A stretch of DNA of 64,000 nucleotides from Entoloma clypeatum (Eukaryota > Basidiomycota > Agaricomycetes > Agaricales > Entolomataceae): the NCBI GenBank assembly GCA_963565915.1, contig OY751490.1, positions 3,038,001 to 3,102,000 on the forward strand. The letters run 5' to 3'. The notes under the pieces are model-generated. The model saw only the letters and a program-made list of their open reading frames with translations, had not been told where the DNA came from and made no database searches. Of the stretch, positions 12,459 through 24,613 are shown one piece after another. Each line of letters begins with the position of its first letter. Within the stretch, counting starts at the first letter, position 1. Both the position numbers and the translations under genes were made by a program.

Positions 12459-13720
12459 AGAAGCCCCTGCTGTGCCAAGGTCTTTTTTCACCGACATATT
12501 TCCAACGGCATAAAATGTCGTCACCCTAAGGTCAGCATCATGATCATGCGTCTTGGTTTTCTAGGACTGAAGAAATAAATTGGCTGTTCCTCTCCCCGGG
12601 TATTTGCCAGAATCTTTCATCAAACTTTTGGTGTCAACGCATGCATACACTCCTACCTCCCGCGGGCGCGTCCTTCCGAAGATAACCCCTAAAATTCCTC
12701 GTTCTTATCCTTATCATATGCCTTTTGGTGGCCTCCTTGATGCATGTTCATGAAGGGTGATGTCACGCTTGTCATTCCAGGACATCAAGATCTCGCATAT
12801 TGGAAGATTGGAAACGGCAGGTCTTGTTCACCACTGCTGGTGATGATTGATGCTTGGGCTACATGTTTATGTCTGAACGAAACTCTTAACCATCTTTCCA
12901 AGCCGCTTAGAGGCCTGATATTTCTTACCTTCACACAAGTGGTTACTTACACCAACCAATCATGTTGCTGAAAACGGGAGGTGGCGATCCCTAGAGGCGC
13001 CAGTCCTCTCGTCATTGCGTCGCGAGGAATACACACTGTAGCACGATGGATGGATGCTGGGTAACCCTAATGCGCCCTCCTAACACTTCAACCAGAAGCT
13101 GAATCAAGGCTCTTCTCTCATCGATTCCAGCATGGAGCCGCCATGTCGACGATAATATGCCCCTGTACAAGCCAACACACCACAGGTTTCCGTAGTTTCC
13201 TTTTGGACTGGTGATCACACAAGCACCGATGTGGAAGCTTGAGGGAAGGTGGGGCGAAAATAGGGGCGATTATCCAAAGGCGCCGTATGCCTCGCGCGGC
13301 CGTTCATCGATGCATCTCTCGATGTAGGTCCATACTCGCTTGGGAAGCATGATCAGTGATTGTCTTCCAGTCAGCTCCTCCCCCTCTCATATCTTGGGTG
13401 ACGTCGCGGAATCCCAGGCTATTGTTGATTTCTGTGTTCTCGCAGATAAAGGTCGGTCATTGCACCTCACCTTCAAAAGGAATGGATAGGGAAAAGTGCG
13501 GCCCTGTCAGTTGAATGGAAATGTAAGAGGGAGCGAGAGGAGGTAGACTCTCGTCATTGAGGCACTAGGCGATGCGAGGAGCGTGGCCGATCCTTTCTTC
13601 TCCCCGTCAAATAACAAAATTACACATCAAATTGTTCTTTCAAAGATTCTTACAAAGGCCTCATGTCAAGCAATGACAAGAGCACAGTCATTGACATTAC
13701 AACTGCCTGCTACATGAACG
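12459..13720. other. Intergenic region, 1.26 kb, with half of a diverged repeat pair
   Basis: No gene is supported. About 12484-13200 is similar, in the same orientation, to 23970-24385 on the other side of the Crinkler-like gene. Shared blocks include GCTGAAAACGGGA, GATGGATGCTGGGTAAC and CGATAATATGCCCCTGTAC. The copy after the gap is 20605-21866. Confidence 0.6.
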
Positions 13721-14697
13721 TCACAATACGATGTCTACTATGGCCTTCTCGTCGACAGGGAGCATCCACATTGCTTCCACCTTCTTGGCCAGCGCGAGCG
13801 GCAGCCGAAACTTGAACTTTTGATGACCACGATGAAGATTGGGGACAATACCGACATAATGAATGGGGTACTGCCAGCCCTCGAACAGGTTGAAAGAATC
13901 ATCTTTTACCTGATGTGCCTCCCCTCCAATACATTGGACGAGCCATAGTACAAGATTCCCAGTTTGGCCAAATTTGCAGATGGTAAAGATATCCCGTAAT
14001 ACGGGATATTCCTTGTTGTGTATCACGACGTAAAGCACGTTTTCCTTGAGCTGTTGTGTTGGTACACCCCTAATATATATGATGTCGTCAAAGTGAATGG
14101 ACTGCCAGTGGGCGTCGGTTGCGGATTTGACATCAGCCAAGTCTGCAGTATACACGATGTTCTTCATCTTCGCTGACAACCCTGAAGAGGATTTCTTCAT
14201 CGGGAAAATTGTGTATGGTTTCTGAGTGTCTGAAATAATAGATACGAGAAGGTCTTCAAGCATGTGCCCAAAGACAGCCGGGGAGCGGGAGTAGAAGGTG
14301 AGCAGCCATTTACGAAAGTGGCGGTGAAAGCCTTCTTCGTCGTTCTTTCTCAGCTCATGGAGGATTGATTCCGTGATAATGGTGAAGGTTTGCTCGAAGG
14401 GATTTCGAAACTTGGGTAGGACGAGGATCACAGTGTTACTTATTTTGGCTGGCAGTCCCTCGAACGTACCAACAAGGGATGTGATCCGGTCCCATTCACA
14501 AGTGTTGACTGCGCGGATGACCTCCAGCCTGTATTCATCTGGCCTCGCGGCAAACACATAGCAGAGATGTGCAGAGGGGCCATATTCATCAGCAAATCTG
14601 GATATTTGATCATATGTCGGGAGTATGCTGAGAGCCTGCGTCTGCCGCCTGATGTTCAGGGTTGGAAAGATAGCAATACAATGGAAATTGCAATAAC
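13721..14697 (-). CDS. Crinkler/RHS-like P-loop protein, 3' part cut by the N gap
   Basis: This is exon 3 (13721-14648) and part of intron 2 of the gene described in full at 21867-23916. The left contig ends inside intron 2, so the gene is not broken biologically. Only the contig stops here. Confidence 0.8.
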
Positions 14698-14897
14698 NNN
14701 NNNNNNNNNNNNNNNNNNNNNNNNNNNNNNNNNNNNNNNNNNNNNNNNNNNNNNNNNNNNNNNNNNNNNNNNNNNNNNNNNNNNNNNNNNNNNNNNNNNN
14801 NNNNNNNNNNNNNNNNNNNNNNNNNNNNNNNNNNNNNNNNNNNNNNNNNNNNNNNNNNNNNNNNNNNNNNNNNNNNNNNNNNNNNNNNNNNNNNNNN
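14698..14897. other. Assembly gap, 200 N
   Basis: Exactly 200 N. A fixed round number is a scaffolding placeholder and not a measured gap. Sequence on its left continues in phase at 22844, and sequence on its right is preceded in the genome by base 6751, so the gap probably represents no missing DNA. Confidence 0.95.
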
Positions 14898-14932
14898 CGG
14901 GACCCGGTCCTTCGAAGCGCATACATTTATAA

Positions 14933-15268
14933 GTAGAACATTCCGCCTTGACATTGCATATTTTCCTGTTTCTGCACACGCATAGCCCCTTGGTCCTCGA
15001 CACACCGCACAATGGACAGTGTTTGGTATTATCTTGGTTGTATTTTTAGGAAAAAGAAAGCAGAGTGAGTGTTGTTTTTCCATTTGTAGCATCTATCGTT
15101 ATTGGGTTATATCCGTACATAGCCATTCTTGTCATTCTGTGATTACAGACTTATTTACTTGTCTTACATGTTTTTCGTGGCACGTGGTGGAGTCTCTTCA
15201 AAATCTTAAGGAGGGATCACCGTCGTTTAATCCAGCTCACACTCAGCCGAGAACAAAAGCTCCTTACA
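14933..15268. other. Second copy of the TMA46 upstream spacer
   Basis: Same as 6787-7122. No further content. Confidence 0.4.
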
Positions 15269-16692
15269 ATGCCGCCAAAGAAACAGGCTCAGGCTTCTTC
15301 CTCAAAAGTCAAGGATGACAAGGTGCGTCGCCTGGACTGCTAGTATCTACCCCACAGATATCGACCTTCGCATAGACTTTTGGACTGAAAAACGTCAGTT
15401 TCCCATCCCATATCGATCCCGATCTCTGACCCCAAACGACCGATGACGTGCAGAAAAACAAATCGGCCAAGGTGAAGCAACACGTCGCGCAGCTCCAGGC
15501 GCAGGCGGCCGTGACTGGCAAGTCGCGTGCGGCGGTGGAAAAGGAGAAGGAAAAGGCGATGAGGGAGCAGGCCAAGGCGGAGGAGGAGAAGCGAAAGAAG
15601 GAGGAGGCGGCGCTGTTGCGCCCTGTGATCTCGCAAAAGGTGCCGTTCGGAGTGGACCCTAAGACGGTGGTGTGCGCGTATTTCAAGGTGGGGCAGTGTG
15701 AGAAGGGGAGCAAGTGCAAGTTTAGCCATGATTTGGATGTGGGGAGGAAGGTGGAGAAGAAGAACCTGTACGAGGATAGTCGGGAGGACAAAGCTTCTGG
15801 TGCGTTTGATGCTGTCTCTCTTCTTGGAACTGGGTTGGAATTGGATGGCATTTTTCTAGATACGATGGAGAATTGGGACCAGGAGATGCTCCAAAAAGTT
15901 GTCCTGTCGAAGCATGGCAATCCACGGACTACGACCGATGTTGGGTGACTTCCTCTGCGTCACGATGCCGTTTTCTCAATGAGGTCGAACAGATCGTGTG
16001 CAAACACTTCATAGAGGCGATAGAAACGTTAAAGTGCGCTCTGTTGATCTACATACTGACACCCCGGTGTTCTAACGAGACTACAGATTCGGGTGGTTCT
16101 GGGAATGCCCTAACGGTGAATTATGTCAATATCGACACGCCTTGCCTCCAGGTTTCGTTCTCAAGTCGCAGAGGAAGGCGGCGGATGAAGCGGCCAGAGC
16201 GAATCAGATCAGTCTTGAGGACTTCCTAGAAGTCGAGGTTTGCTGTTTCCTCGTGTTCCAAAATACCTCTGTCTAATCTGTACAGAGACACAAACTTGGG
16301 TCCAATCTGACACCGGTGACAGCCGAAACCTTTGCAAAATGGAAAAAGACGCGGATGGATAAGAAGGAGGCTGAGCAGGAGATGTTACGCAAAGCCAAAG
16401 ATGCTCAGAGCGCGGCTGGAAAGAACGTCGGCATGAGCGGAAGAGATCTGGTACGTTGATTCTCGTATGCCGACAGATTGACTCTCTTCTAAAACCCTTC
16501 TTCTATTAGTTCCAATACAACCCAGAATGGTTCTTGGATGAAGACGATGATGTGGAGGATTGGGATCTGGATAAGTATAGACGAGAGAAGGAGGAGGAGG
16601 ATCTTGAGGTCGAGAACTCGAGAATCGCTCAATTCAACCTTGAAGAAGGGTTTCACGAAGGAGGCTCTCAGGGGAGCGGTGGTGGGATGTAA
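15269..16692 (+). CDS. TMA46: Tma46 / ZC3H15-type protein, second assembly copy
   Basis: Same as 7123-8546, shifted by 8146. The exons are 15269-15322, 15454-15799, 15860-15939, 15984-16033, 16087-16237, 16286-16450 and 16510-16692. Probably the same physical locus as the first copy. Confidence 0.9.
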
Positions 16693-16763
16693 CAATCATG
16701 TCATGGACCCGCCTTGGATTACAACAATACATATACTCTTTCAAGGATAAAATATGGGTCCGA

Positions 16764-18056
16764 CTAATCCTCCTCATCGCTTCCATATTCTCCAAGGCCG
16801 AGTCCAGATACACGAGGCGGTGCTGGTGCTCGAGGTTGGGCAGGAACAGTACCGTTTCTCTTTCTGATCTCCGCAAAATACTTTAGTCCCTCAAGCGTAT
16901 CTGCACTCAACAGTCCCGACAGCTGTGGCGGTTCTTCGAGTTGCGGCTCATCGATATACGGCTCGGAGTCGATTCTTCGTCTCTTTGCACCAGGCTCGTT
17001 CTCGTCGTTCTGGTTTTCATCGAGTTCTTGAAAAATATCCCCATCTTCATCCAGGATATCACCATCCTCCAGAGCACGGACAGCCCTCATGGCATCAACA
17101 ATCCGTGGATCCATCCTTGCCGTGATGGCTTCCTGGCCCATATCCTCTAGCCGCCTCTTTTCTGCCACTTTTGAAACTGGATTGGGATCCTCGGTCGCCC
17201 ATCTGACGTTTAGAATCTCGTCGTTGTCGAGCGATTGACAAGCCATCGCTTCTTTGGCGAATTGGGCGTGGAGTTCTGACTTGTACGTTACGAACGCGAC
17301 GCTGCGGTACTGCAAAACTTTTACTGCCCATCCCGACGCAGAATCATCTGAGAAAGTCAAGTTAGAATATTAATAAAACCTCATGCCTATAATCTCACCC
17401 CGTTCTATTTCCCCCCACTCCTTAAAATGCCTCATCACGACTTCCTCCGTCTCCGTCCCAGTCCCAGTCTCCTTTATTCGTCCAACATACAGCGTCCGAT
17501 TTTGTCTGTTGAAACTTCCCACACCGCCCATGTCGTCGCGGTAGTCGGCGAACTTGTCACGCGCGAAGCAGTCTTTCGAACTGTCCGGGAGGGCGTTTGA
17601 CGGGTCGGGCAGCATGTGCAGATACTCGCACTCCCAGCCATAGGGACAGCATCCGCGAGCGAAGAAAAGACAGCAGTATCTGATTCCAGTGGTGTTTGCG
17701 CGTGTGAGCCCGGAGTCCCGTTTAACGTTGCATCGCGTTTGGGATTTCACTTTGCTGTGGAGTCGTAAATCGAGAGAGGGATAGGAAGAGGTGAGAAAGA
17801 CGCGTACTTGGAATAGCTGTCTTCACGATCGCCACCGGCCCATTTGTTATACCAGATGTCTTTTCAAGGAGGTTATATGGGTTTAGGAAATGGTAGAATG
17901 TAGAAACGAACTATATTCTTTTCCCGTCTGTACGGTCTCGGTTTTGACAACATCCCCCGGTTTGACTTGTTTCCTGGCTGGCTTCAGTCTTTTGGTTTTC
18001 GTCGCAGGCGTGGGCACGACCGCTGTTTCCGTCCCATTCGAGGAGTCCTGGTCCAT
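16764..18056 (-). CDS. CWC2: Splicing factor Cwc2, second assembly copy
   Basis: Same as 8618-9910. Exons in transcript order are 18056-17912, 17859-17808, 17754-17399 and 17347-16764. Probably the same physical locus as the first copy. Confidence 0.9.
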
Positions 18057-18085
18057 GGTGGTTTATTGCGAAAGTGGATGTGACA

Positions 18086-20604
18086 ATGTCACAAGAATTC
18101 ATGGCAGGAACTCTCATCGCGTTTTTGCTTGTTACATCGTCCGCAAACGAGTCCAATCTCGTCTACAGATGGCCACCATCTCCTACGTCTTCTCCTAGGT
18201 TAATTAGGAGCAGACCTGCGAAGAACGCCTCCACCGCGTCTCAGCTTGACAACCCATGGAGAGCGTCACACTTTTCCGATGCCGCACCGTCGGAGGCTAT
18301 ACTATCCCAGAATTCTGCACCAGAGTCCGACGGCGAGGACACTTGGAGCCGCCCGCATGTCATGCAACAGTGTTCGCCACCCTTCGCTCGTTCTGCCGCC
18401 CATACACCCGCAGGGAGGGATTCACCACCAGGAGGAACACGTTCTCATATTGATAAAGACAAGGATCATCTCCTTGGCTATTCAGCAAAGTTTCTAGCAA
18501 GTCTGCTTTGCCCTCAGACGACAATGTGCCACCAAAAGTTCGAACTTCTTGTCGATGACCTCGCGTTCATCGGCCATCCCGTTTGCGCAGAGGGAGATGG
18601 AGATTGGAGGTTCAAGCCGGAGAAGGTGAAGCAGGGTCCTCGCGGAAGGGAAATGAGAGATGGGCAATCCTCGCACACAGCTTCGGCCAGTCCTGATAAC
18701 GGAGTTCCCTCTGAGAAGACGGCTCCAGAGAGCATGTGGCTCAAATCCTTTCATTTTGTTTTGGTTCTCGACAGACCAGATCCATCGTCATCGGCATCAG
18801 GCAAGGTGTCGAAATATTTCGACATCATCTACGAACAGATTGCGTTTACCGTAACTGCTGTACTATTCCAGGAACAAGTGACTGCAAATTTTGTGGAAAT
18901 AGAGTGCGGCATTCTTGATTCCCTTAGAGGATCATGTACATCGAAAGGTAGGCAACAACAACCCTCTTGTTATTCTCTCTGACGGCATCTCTAGGGGAGT
19001 CCTTTGACCATTATGCACTCGAAGCTCTGCAGGTATCTTCGATTGCTGCCGCCATGAAATCTTTATATGAGGCTATCAAAACATCCCATATGGCCTACAT
19101 CACGATACACAACTTGCCCCTTGAAATCCAGCTTCCCCCATACCTTGACATGCTACTGCATACTGAGATAGAGACTGAATCAGATTTCATACGTCCCCCA
19201 GATGACGAAGAATCACAAAGCTGGGGTCATGATATGAGCATCGGCTGGAAACTCCCTCCTCTCCAGTCATGGAAGAGTTTGCTGCTGCTGGATGGCCATA
19301 GTGGTCTCGATCCAAGCATGAATTTGAAAGGCTCACATGTCAACCCGGATGACAGGTCACTTGTAGAAGGACTTGTTCGATTCCTTGAAACGGCGTCTGT
19401 GACACTTTCGTAAGTTGCCCTTGATACGGGTGCCAGGCTTGTCTGAGTTTGATATGTAGGCTTGCGGACATGGCGACTTTGCTAGATTGGGATCTAGAGT
19501 CCCAAGTGAAGCCCACGGTTCGTTGGCTTGTTCAGCATCGCAGAGCGAAGGTCGTTGATCTGGTACATGCCGGACTGAAGACGGTCTTTATGCTCCCTCC
19601 CAAGTTCGAGCTTCCGTACAGTTACATCTTTCAATCCATAAGAATCATCGTGACTGACAGGCTTTATGCAGACTCGCGAAATTGACAGCTGAATTTGAGA
19701 ATCAATTTTCACATCCCTCCGTACCTTCCCTTCCGCAAATCCTGTCGACTATTTCTTCCTCGGTTTCTAAACAAACGGAGAACCACTTTTTCGCGTCTGT
19801 CGTGAGAAATAAAGAGCTGATTCCCATGTACCACGACGTAGTTCTCTGGATGCTGAAGCGTGACATGCTCATCACCCTCCATCTTCGCATACGCATAGTC
19901 GCGACGAGGAAGCTGAAGATTCGCATCAGGATCGAGAGAGAGAATGCTCTCGCGAAGAAAGCAGGTGGAATCAAGATGCATGAACGTTTTCGCAGTGGCC
20001 TTCGGCAAGAGCTGGAAGCTGCGGGCGGTGATAGCGACGATCTAGATTTGTCTCCCATATCTGGCACTCCGTACCTTTCTCTCTCACCACGGGCTGCTCG
20101 GAGACATTCCAGGCGCGGGTCCAATGAATCACCCCACGCAGAAAAGATAGAAGACACTGATGGGGTTGAGAGTGGCGAGTATGCAAGAACTTCTGACGAA
20201 GATGGATCGGACGAACCCGATGATGCAGACTCGGGATGGGACACGGCAGAGGATCACTTACAGCCGTCTATGATCAGCGATCCTGGGAGGGCTACTCCGA
20301 TGCAACGTCGATGGCTGGCAGCGATGTCGGAGGGGAAAGAGCCTGAGATTGCAAAAAGGTTCCAGCTGTCAGTGAATTCTTGAGCTTTCATGTTCACTGG
20401 ATATTCATTTCTTGGTAGGATCAATCAGCACTTTGATGGAAGGAAGACCGACGATGAGATACTTTATCGAGCCGGGATTTCACGAAAGCAGCTGAGAGAG
20501 GTGCTTCATCACTATGAGGAATATGTGAGTGAATGGTTGTCAACAAATCGAGCACAACTAAACACCCGAATCTATAGCTTCAGACTTTCCTCCACCCCCC
20601 CTAG
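18086..20604 (+). CDS. NPR3: Npr3, second assembly copy
   Basis: Same as 9940-12458. Exons are 18086-18947, 18995-19409, 19460-19615, 19672-20367, 20419-20524 and 20578-20604. Probably the same physical locus as the first copy. Confidence 0.9.
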
Positions 20605-21866
20605 AGAAGCCCCTGCTGTGCCAAGGTCTTTTTTCACCGACATATTTCCAACGGCATAAAATGTCGTCACCCTAAGGTCAGCATCATGATCATGCGTCTT
20701 GGTTTTCTAGGACTGAAGAAATAAATTGGCTGTTCCTCTCCCCGGGTATTTGCCAGAATCTTTCATCAAACTTTTGGTGTCAACGCATGCATACACTCCT
20801 ACCTCCCGCGGGCGCGTCCTTCCGAAGATAACCCCTAAAATTCCTCGTTCTTATCCTTATCATATGCCTTTTGGTGGCCTCCTTGATGCATGTTCATGAA
20901 GGGTGATGTCACGCTTGTCATTCCAGGACATCAAGATCTCGCATATTGGAAGATTGGAAACGGCAGGTCTTGTTCACCACTGCTGGTGATGATTGATGCT
21001 TGGGCTACATGTTTATGTCTGAACGAAACTCTTAACCATCTTTCCAAGCCGCTTAGAGGCCTGATATTTCTTACCTTCACACAAGTGGTTACTTACACCA
21101 ACCAATCATGTTGCTGAAAACGGGAGGTGGCGATCCCTAGAGGCGCCAGTCCTCTCGTCATTGCGTCGCGAGGAATACACACTGTAGCACGATGGATGGA
21201 TGCTGGGTAACCCTAATGCGCCCTCCTAACACTTCAACCAGAAGCTGAATCAAGGCTCTTCTCTCATCGATTCCAGCATGGAGCCGCCATGTCGACGATA
21301 ATATGCCCCTGTACAAGCCAACACACCACAGGTTTCCGTAGTTTCCTTTTGGACTGGTGATCACACAAGCACCGATGTGGAAGCTTGAGGGAAGGTGGGG
21401 CGAAAATAGGGGCGATTATCCAAAGGCGCCGTATGCCTCGCGCGGCCGTTCATCGATGCATCTCTCGATGTAGGTCCATACTCGCTTGGGAAGCATGATC
21501 AGTGATTGTCTTCCAGTCAGCTCCTCCCCCTCTCATATCTTGGGTGACGTCGCGGAATCCCAGGCTATTGTTGATTTCTGTGTTCTCGCAGATAAAGGTC
21601 GGTCATTGCACCTCACCTTCAAAAGGAATGGATAGGGAAAAGTGCGGCCCTGTCAGTTGAATGGAAATGTAAGAGGGAGCGAGAGGAGGTAGACTCTCGT
21701 CATTGAGGCACTAGGCGATGCGAGGAGCGTGGCCGATCCTTTCTTCTCCCCGTCAAATAACAAAATTACACATCAAATTGTTCTTTCAAAGATTCTTACA
21801 AAGGCCTCATGTCAAGCAATGACAAGAGCACAGTCATTGACATTACAACTGCCTGCTACATGAACG
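20605..21866. other. Intergenic region downstream of the Crinkler-like gene
   Basis: Same as 12459-13720. No gene is seen. It holds the left member of the diverged repeat pair (about 20628-21348). Confidence 0.5.
20628..21348 (+). repeat. Diverged direct repeat, left member
   Basis: About 720 bp with ordered blocks of similarity to 23970-24385 in the same orientation. Shared blocks include GACATCAAGATC, AGCCGCTTAGAG, TTGCTGAAAACGGGA, GATGGATGCTGGGTAAC, TCTTCTCTCATCGATTCCAGC and CGATAATATGCCCCTGTAC. The right member lacks much of the middle. It lies just 3' of the Crinkler-like gene. Confidence 0.75.
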
Positions 21867-23916
21867 TCACAATACGATGTCTACTATGGCCTTCTCGTCG
21901 ACAGGGAGCATCCACATTGCTTCCACCTTCTTGGCCAGCGCGAGCGGCAGCCGAAACTTGAACTTTTGATGACCACGATGAAGATTGGGGACAATACCGA
22001 CATAATGAATGGGGTACTGCCAGCCCTCGAACAGGTTGAAAGAATCATCTTTTACCTGATGTGCCTCCCCTCCAATACATTGGACGAGCCATAGTACAAG
22101 ATTCCCAGTTTGGCCAAATTTGCAGATGGTAAAGATATCCCGTAATACGGGATATTCCTTGTTGTGTATCACGACGTAAAGCACGTTTTCCTTGAGCTGT
22201 TGTGTTGGTACACCCCTAATATATATGATGTCGTCAAAGTGAATGGACTGCCAGTGGGCGTCGGTTGCGGATTTGACATCAGCCAAGTCTGCAGTATACA
22301 CGATGTTCTTCATCTTCGCTGACAACCCTGAAGAGGATTTCTTCATCGGGAAAATTGTGTATGGTTTCTGAGTGTCTGAAATAATAGATACGAGAAGGTC
22401 TTCAAGCATGTGCCCAAAGACAGCCGGGGAGCGGGAGTAGAAGGTGAGCAGCCATTTACGAAAGTGGCGGTGAAAGCCTTCTTCGTCGTTCTTTCTCAGC
22501 TCATGGAGGATTGATTCCGTGATAATGGTGAAGGTTTGCTCGAAGGGATTTCGAAACTTGGGTAGGACGAGGATCACAGTGTTACTTATTTTGGCTGGCA
22601 GTCCCTCGAACGTACCAACAAGGGATGTGATCCGGTCCCATTCACAAGTGTTGACTGCGCGGATGACCTCCAGCCTGTATTCATCTGGCCTCGCGGCAAA
22701 CACATAGCAGAGATGTGCAGAGGGGCCATATTCATCAGCAAATCTGGATATTTGATCATATGTCGGGAGTATGCTGAGAGCCTGCGTCTGCCGCCTGATG
22801 TTCAGGGTTGGAAAGATAGCAATACAATGGAAATTGCAATAACATACGCATAACATAATTCTCTTTGCGAAAATGGCTTCATGGTGTATATTGCACAAAT
22901 CTTCCGCCCATTCTTCGCATATTCCTGATGAGCTGGGCGGGCTGATGAAGCCTGGATAATAAATAGGGGTGATGCCTCATGCGCAAGGAAATTGAATGGG
23001 CACGGGTTTTGCTCGTTAATATCAACGAGACACCAGAGGCCGGAGGGGAAGAATTCGCCATGAATATCATGTTCGAGTGATGCAGCACCTTCAATGGTGT
23101 AAACACCAGAGGCGTCAAATACAAAAAAAAGGTGATTCGCAGCCTGAAATGCTGTGGGGTAGCCGTAAAGGAGACGCAGAACGAGAAGATAGTATAAGAA
23201 CATGGATTTGCCTTGTCTGATTTCAGTACTGGCACGATAAATAGGCATAAGCGCCTACCGATTCCAGGATGGCCTGATATAATGAAGGCTCCATAATTTT
23301 TCCCATTAGGGAACCAGCTCTCATCCTGGTAGGCCGGCAGTTTTGTGCTGCTACTACTTTCATCGGCCATGACAATGTCGTCGTCTCGGTGGGCCTGCCC
23401 AAGTTGCTGGTGTTGACCGCCAACGCCGGCGTCTGCTTCGAGTACCCCCTCTTCAACTGCTTCTAACTCCTCGCCCATTTCTCGCTCCGTGTCGATCTCG
23501 AGGGTATTGATGGGAGTTGTGTTCTCATCTTCATGCAACCAGCGCTTGAGATAATGCAATGTTTTGCGAAACTCGGCGCGGATGTACAATGACTGTATGT
23601 TATCGGGGAAAAATTTAAGCCACGTTTGGCCAAAACCGATGCATTTGTCTTGAGGGGTCGGCCTGTTCACATCATCCACCATCCCAGATTCATAAACCAG
23701 GTCCTTGCACAAACTTTCGAGAGTTTTGGGATTTGTCTTGTCGTGACCTTGATTCCATAGCTCCCGCCAGAGCTCAGCCGCTGGCGAGGAAATTGGTTCT
23801 CCAGGTTGAGAAGCTCGAGTTTCAAAACGACATTCAACTTCATGAAAATTCTGGCAAAAATGGACACCTTCAAATCGCAGGATGGATTCCGCATAGACGG
23901 TGGGGTCGACCATCAT
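21867..23916 (-). CDS. Crinkler/RHS-like P-loop NTPase protein
   Basis: Exons in transcript order 23916-23259, 23211-22848 and 22794-21867 give 649 aa in phase. A Walker A motif GHPGIGKS lies at residues 215-222 and a Walker-B-like LWCLVDIN at about 278-285. The first intron splits the last Gly codon of Walker A, so unspliced RNA would lose the P-loop. The N-terminal part has a mixed-charge region ending in an acidic linker. The C-terminal 300 residues carry no domain I can name. This arrangement resembles the large, mostly unannotated family of basidiomycete proteins related to Crinkler and RHS effectors. I infer the family from the P-loop context and did not align it. No signal peptide is visible. 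It sits between diverged direct repeats and is a likely recent or mobile family member. Catalysis and target are unknown. Confidence 0.7.
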
Positions 23917-24613
23917 TACAGTGTCTCAGGCCCCTATAAACCTTGAAAACCATGGCACGTGCTTCATATGTTTTCTTCACGACAGATTTCCAACGACATA
24001 CGTACACAACATCTCGTCACCGAGTGCTAAGTATGCCCTCATGATCATGGACATCAAGATCTTGCATATGGCGAGATTTGAAACGGTGGGTCTTATGTTT
24101 GAACGAAACACTTTCGAAGCAGCCGCTTAGAGAGGCCTTGTCTTTCTTACCTTTACGCAAGTGGGTATACCTATCATCATATTGCTGAAAACGGGACTTA
24201 CTATACATATCAGCAAGATGGATGCTGGGTAACTCCAATGCTCCCTCCTAACCCTTCAACCAGAAGCCGAATCAAGGTTCTTCTCTCATCGATTCCAGCG
24301 TGGTGCCGCTACATCGTTGATTATCCCAACGATAATATGCCCCTGTACTACAAGGTAACACACAGTTTCGCGTTTCCTCTTTGCGAACCCCGTTGTAGAT
24401 ATATAGTTTCACGGGGCCATGATGTTTGAAAGAGAAATATCCCATCTTAACCTCTTGCTCGACTGTATATGATGGCAAACCGACAGGCCTGTTGTGTTTC
24501 ATTCATAATAAAGGCCACTTTATATTCATTTACCCAATATGACCAGAAAATCTAGGAGAGGGATGAATTCAGCATCGCAGGAATCGTCTGAGAGAACATT
24601 TATGTCATCACCT
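23917..24613. other. Region between the Crinkler-like gene and ADE6
   Basis: About 700 bp holding the promoter of the Crinkler-like gene (minus strand), the right member of the diverged repeat pair, and the ADE6 3' flank. No gene is supported. Confidence 0.5.
23970..24385 (+). repeat. Diverged direct repeat, right member
   Basis: About 415 bp, partner of 20628-21348, same orientation, with internal deletions relative to it. It lies 5' of the Crinkler-like gene, so the pair brackets that gene. Confidence 0.75.

Larger units (their letters stand above)
6752..14697. repeat. Left copy of a 7946-bp direct repeat (contig overlap)
   Basis: This block recurs at 14898-22843 with a constant offset of 8146. 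Every open frame on both strands is the same in both copies, and stretches I compared base by base were identical. It ends exactly at the N run and the other copy starts exactly after it. That is the geometry of two overlapping contigs placed end to end, not of a biological tandem duplication. Confidence 0.9.
14898..22843. repeat. Right copy of the 7946-bp direct repeat (contig overlap)
   Basis: Matches 6752-14697. It begins with the last 35 bases of the unknown-protein gene (14898-14932, stop included), with no upstream part of that gene. This fits a contig end and not a gene duplication. Confidence 0.9.

Noticed and set aside
6752..22843. Biological tandem duplication of TMA46, CWC2 and NPR3
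   Set aside because: Breakpoints coincide with the gap edges and the copies show no divergence I can see, so contig overlap explains it better.
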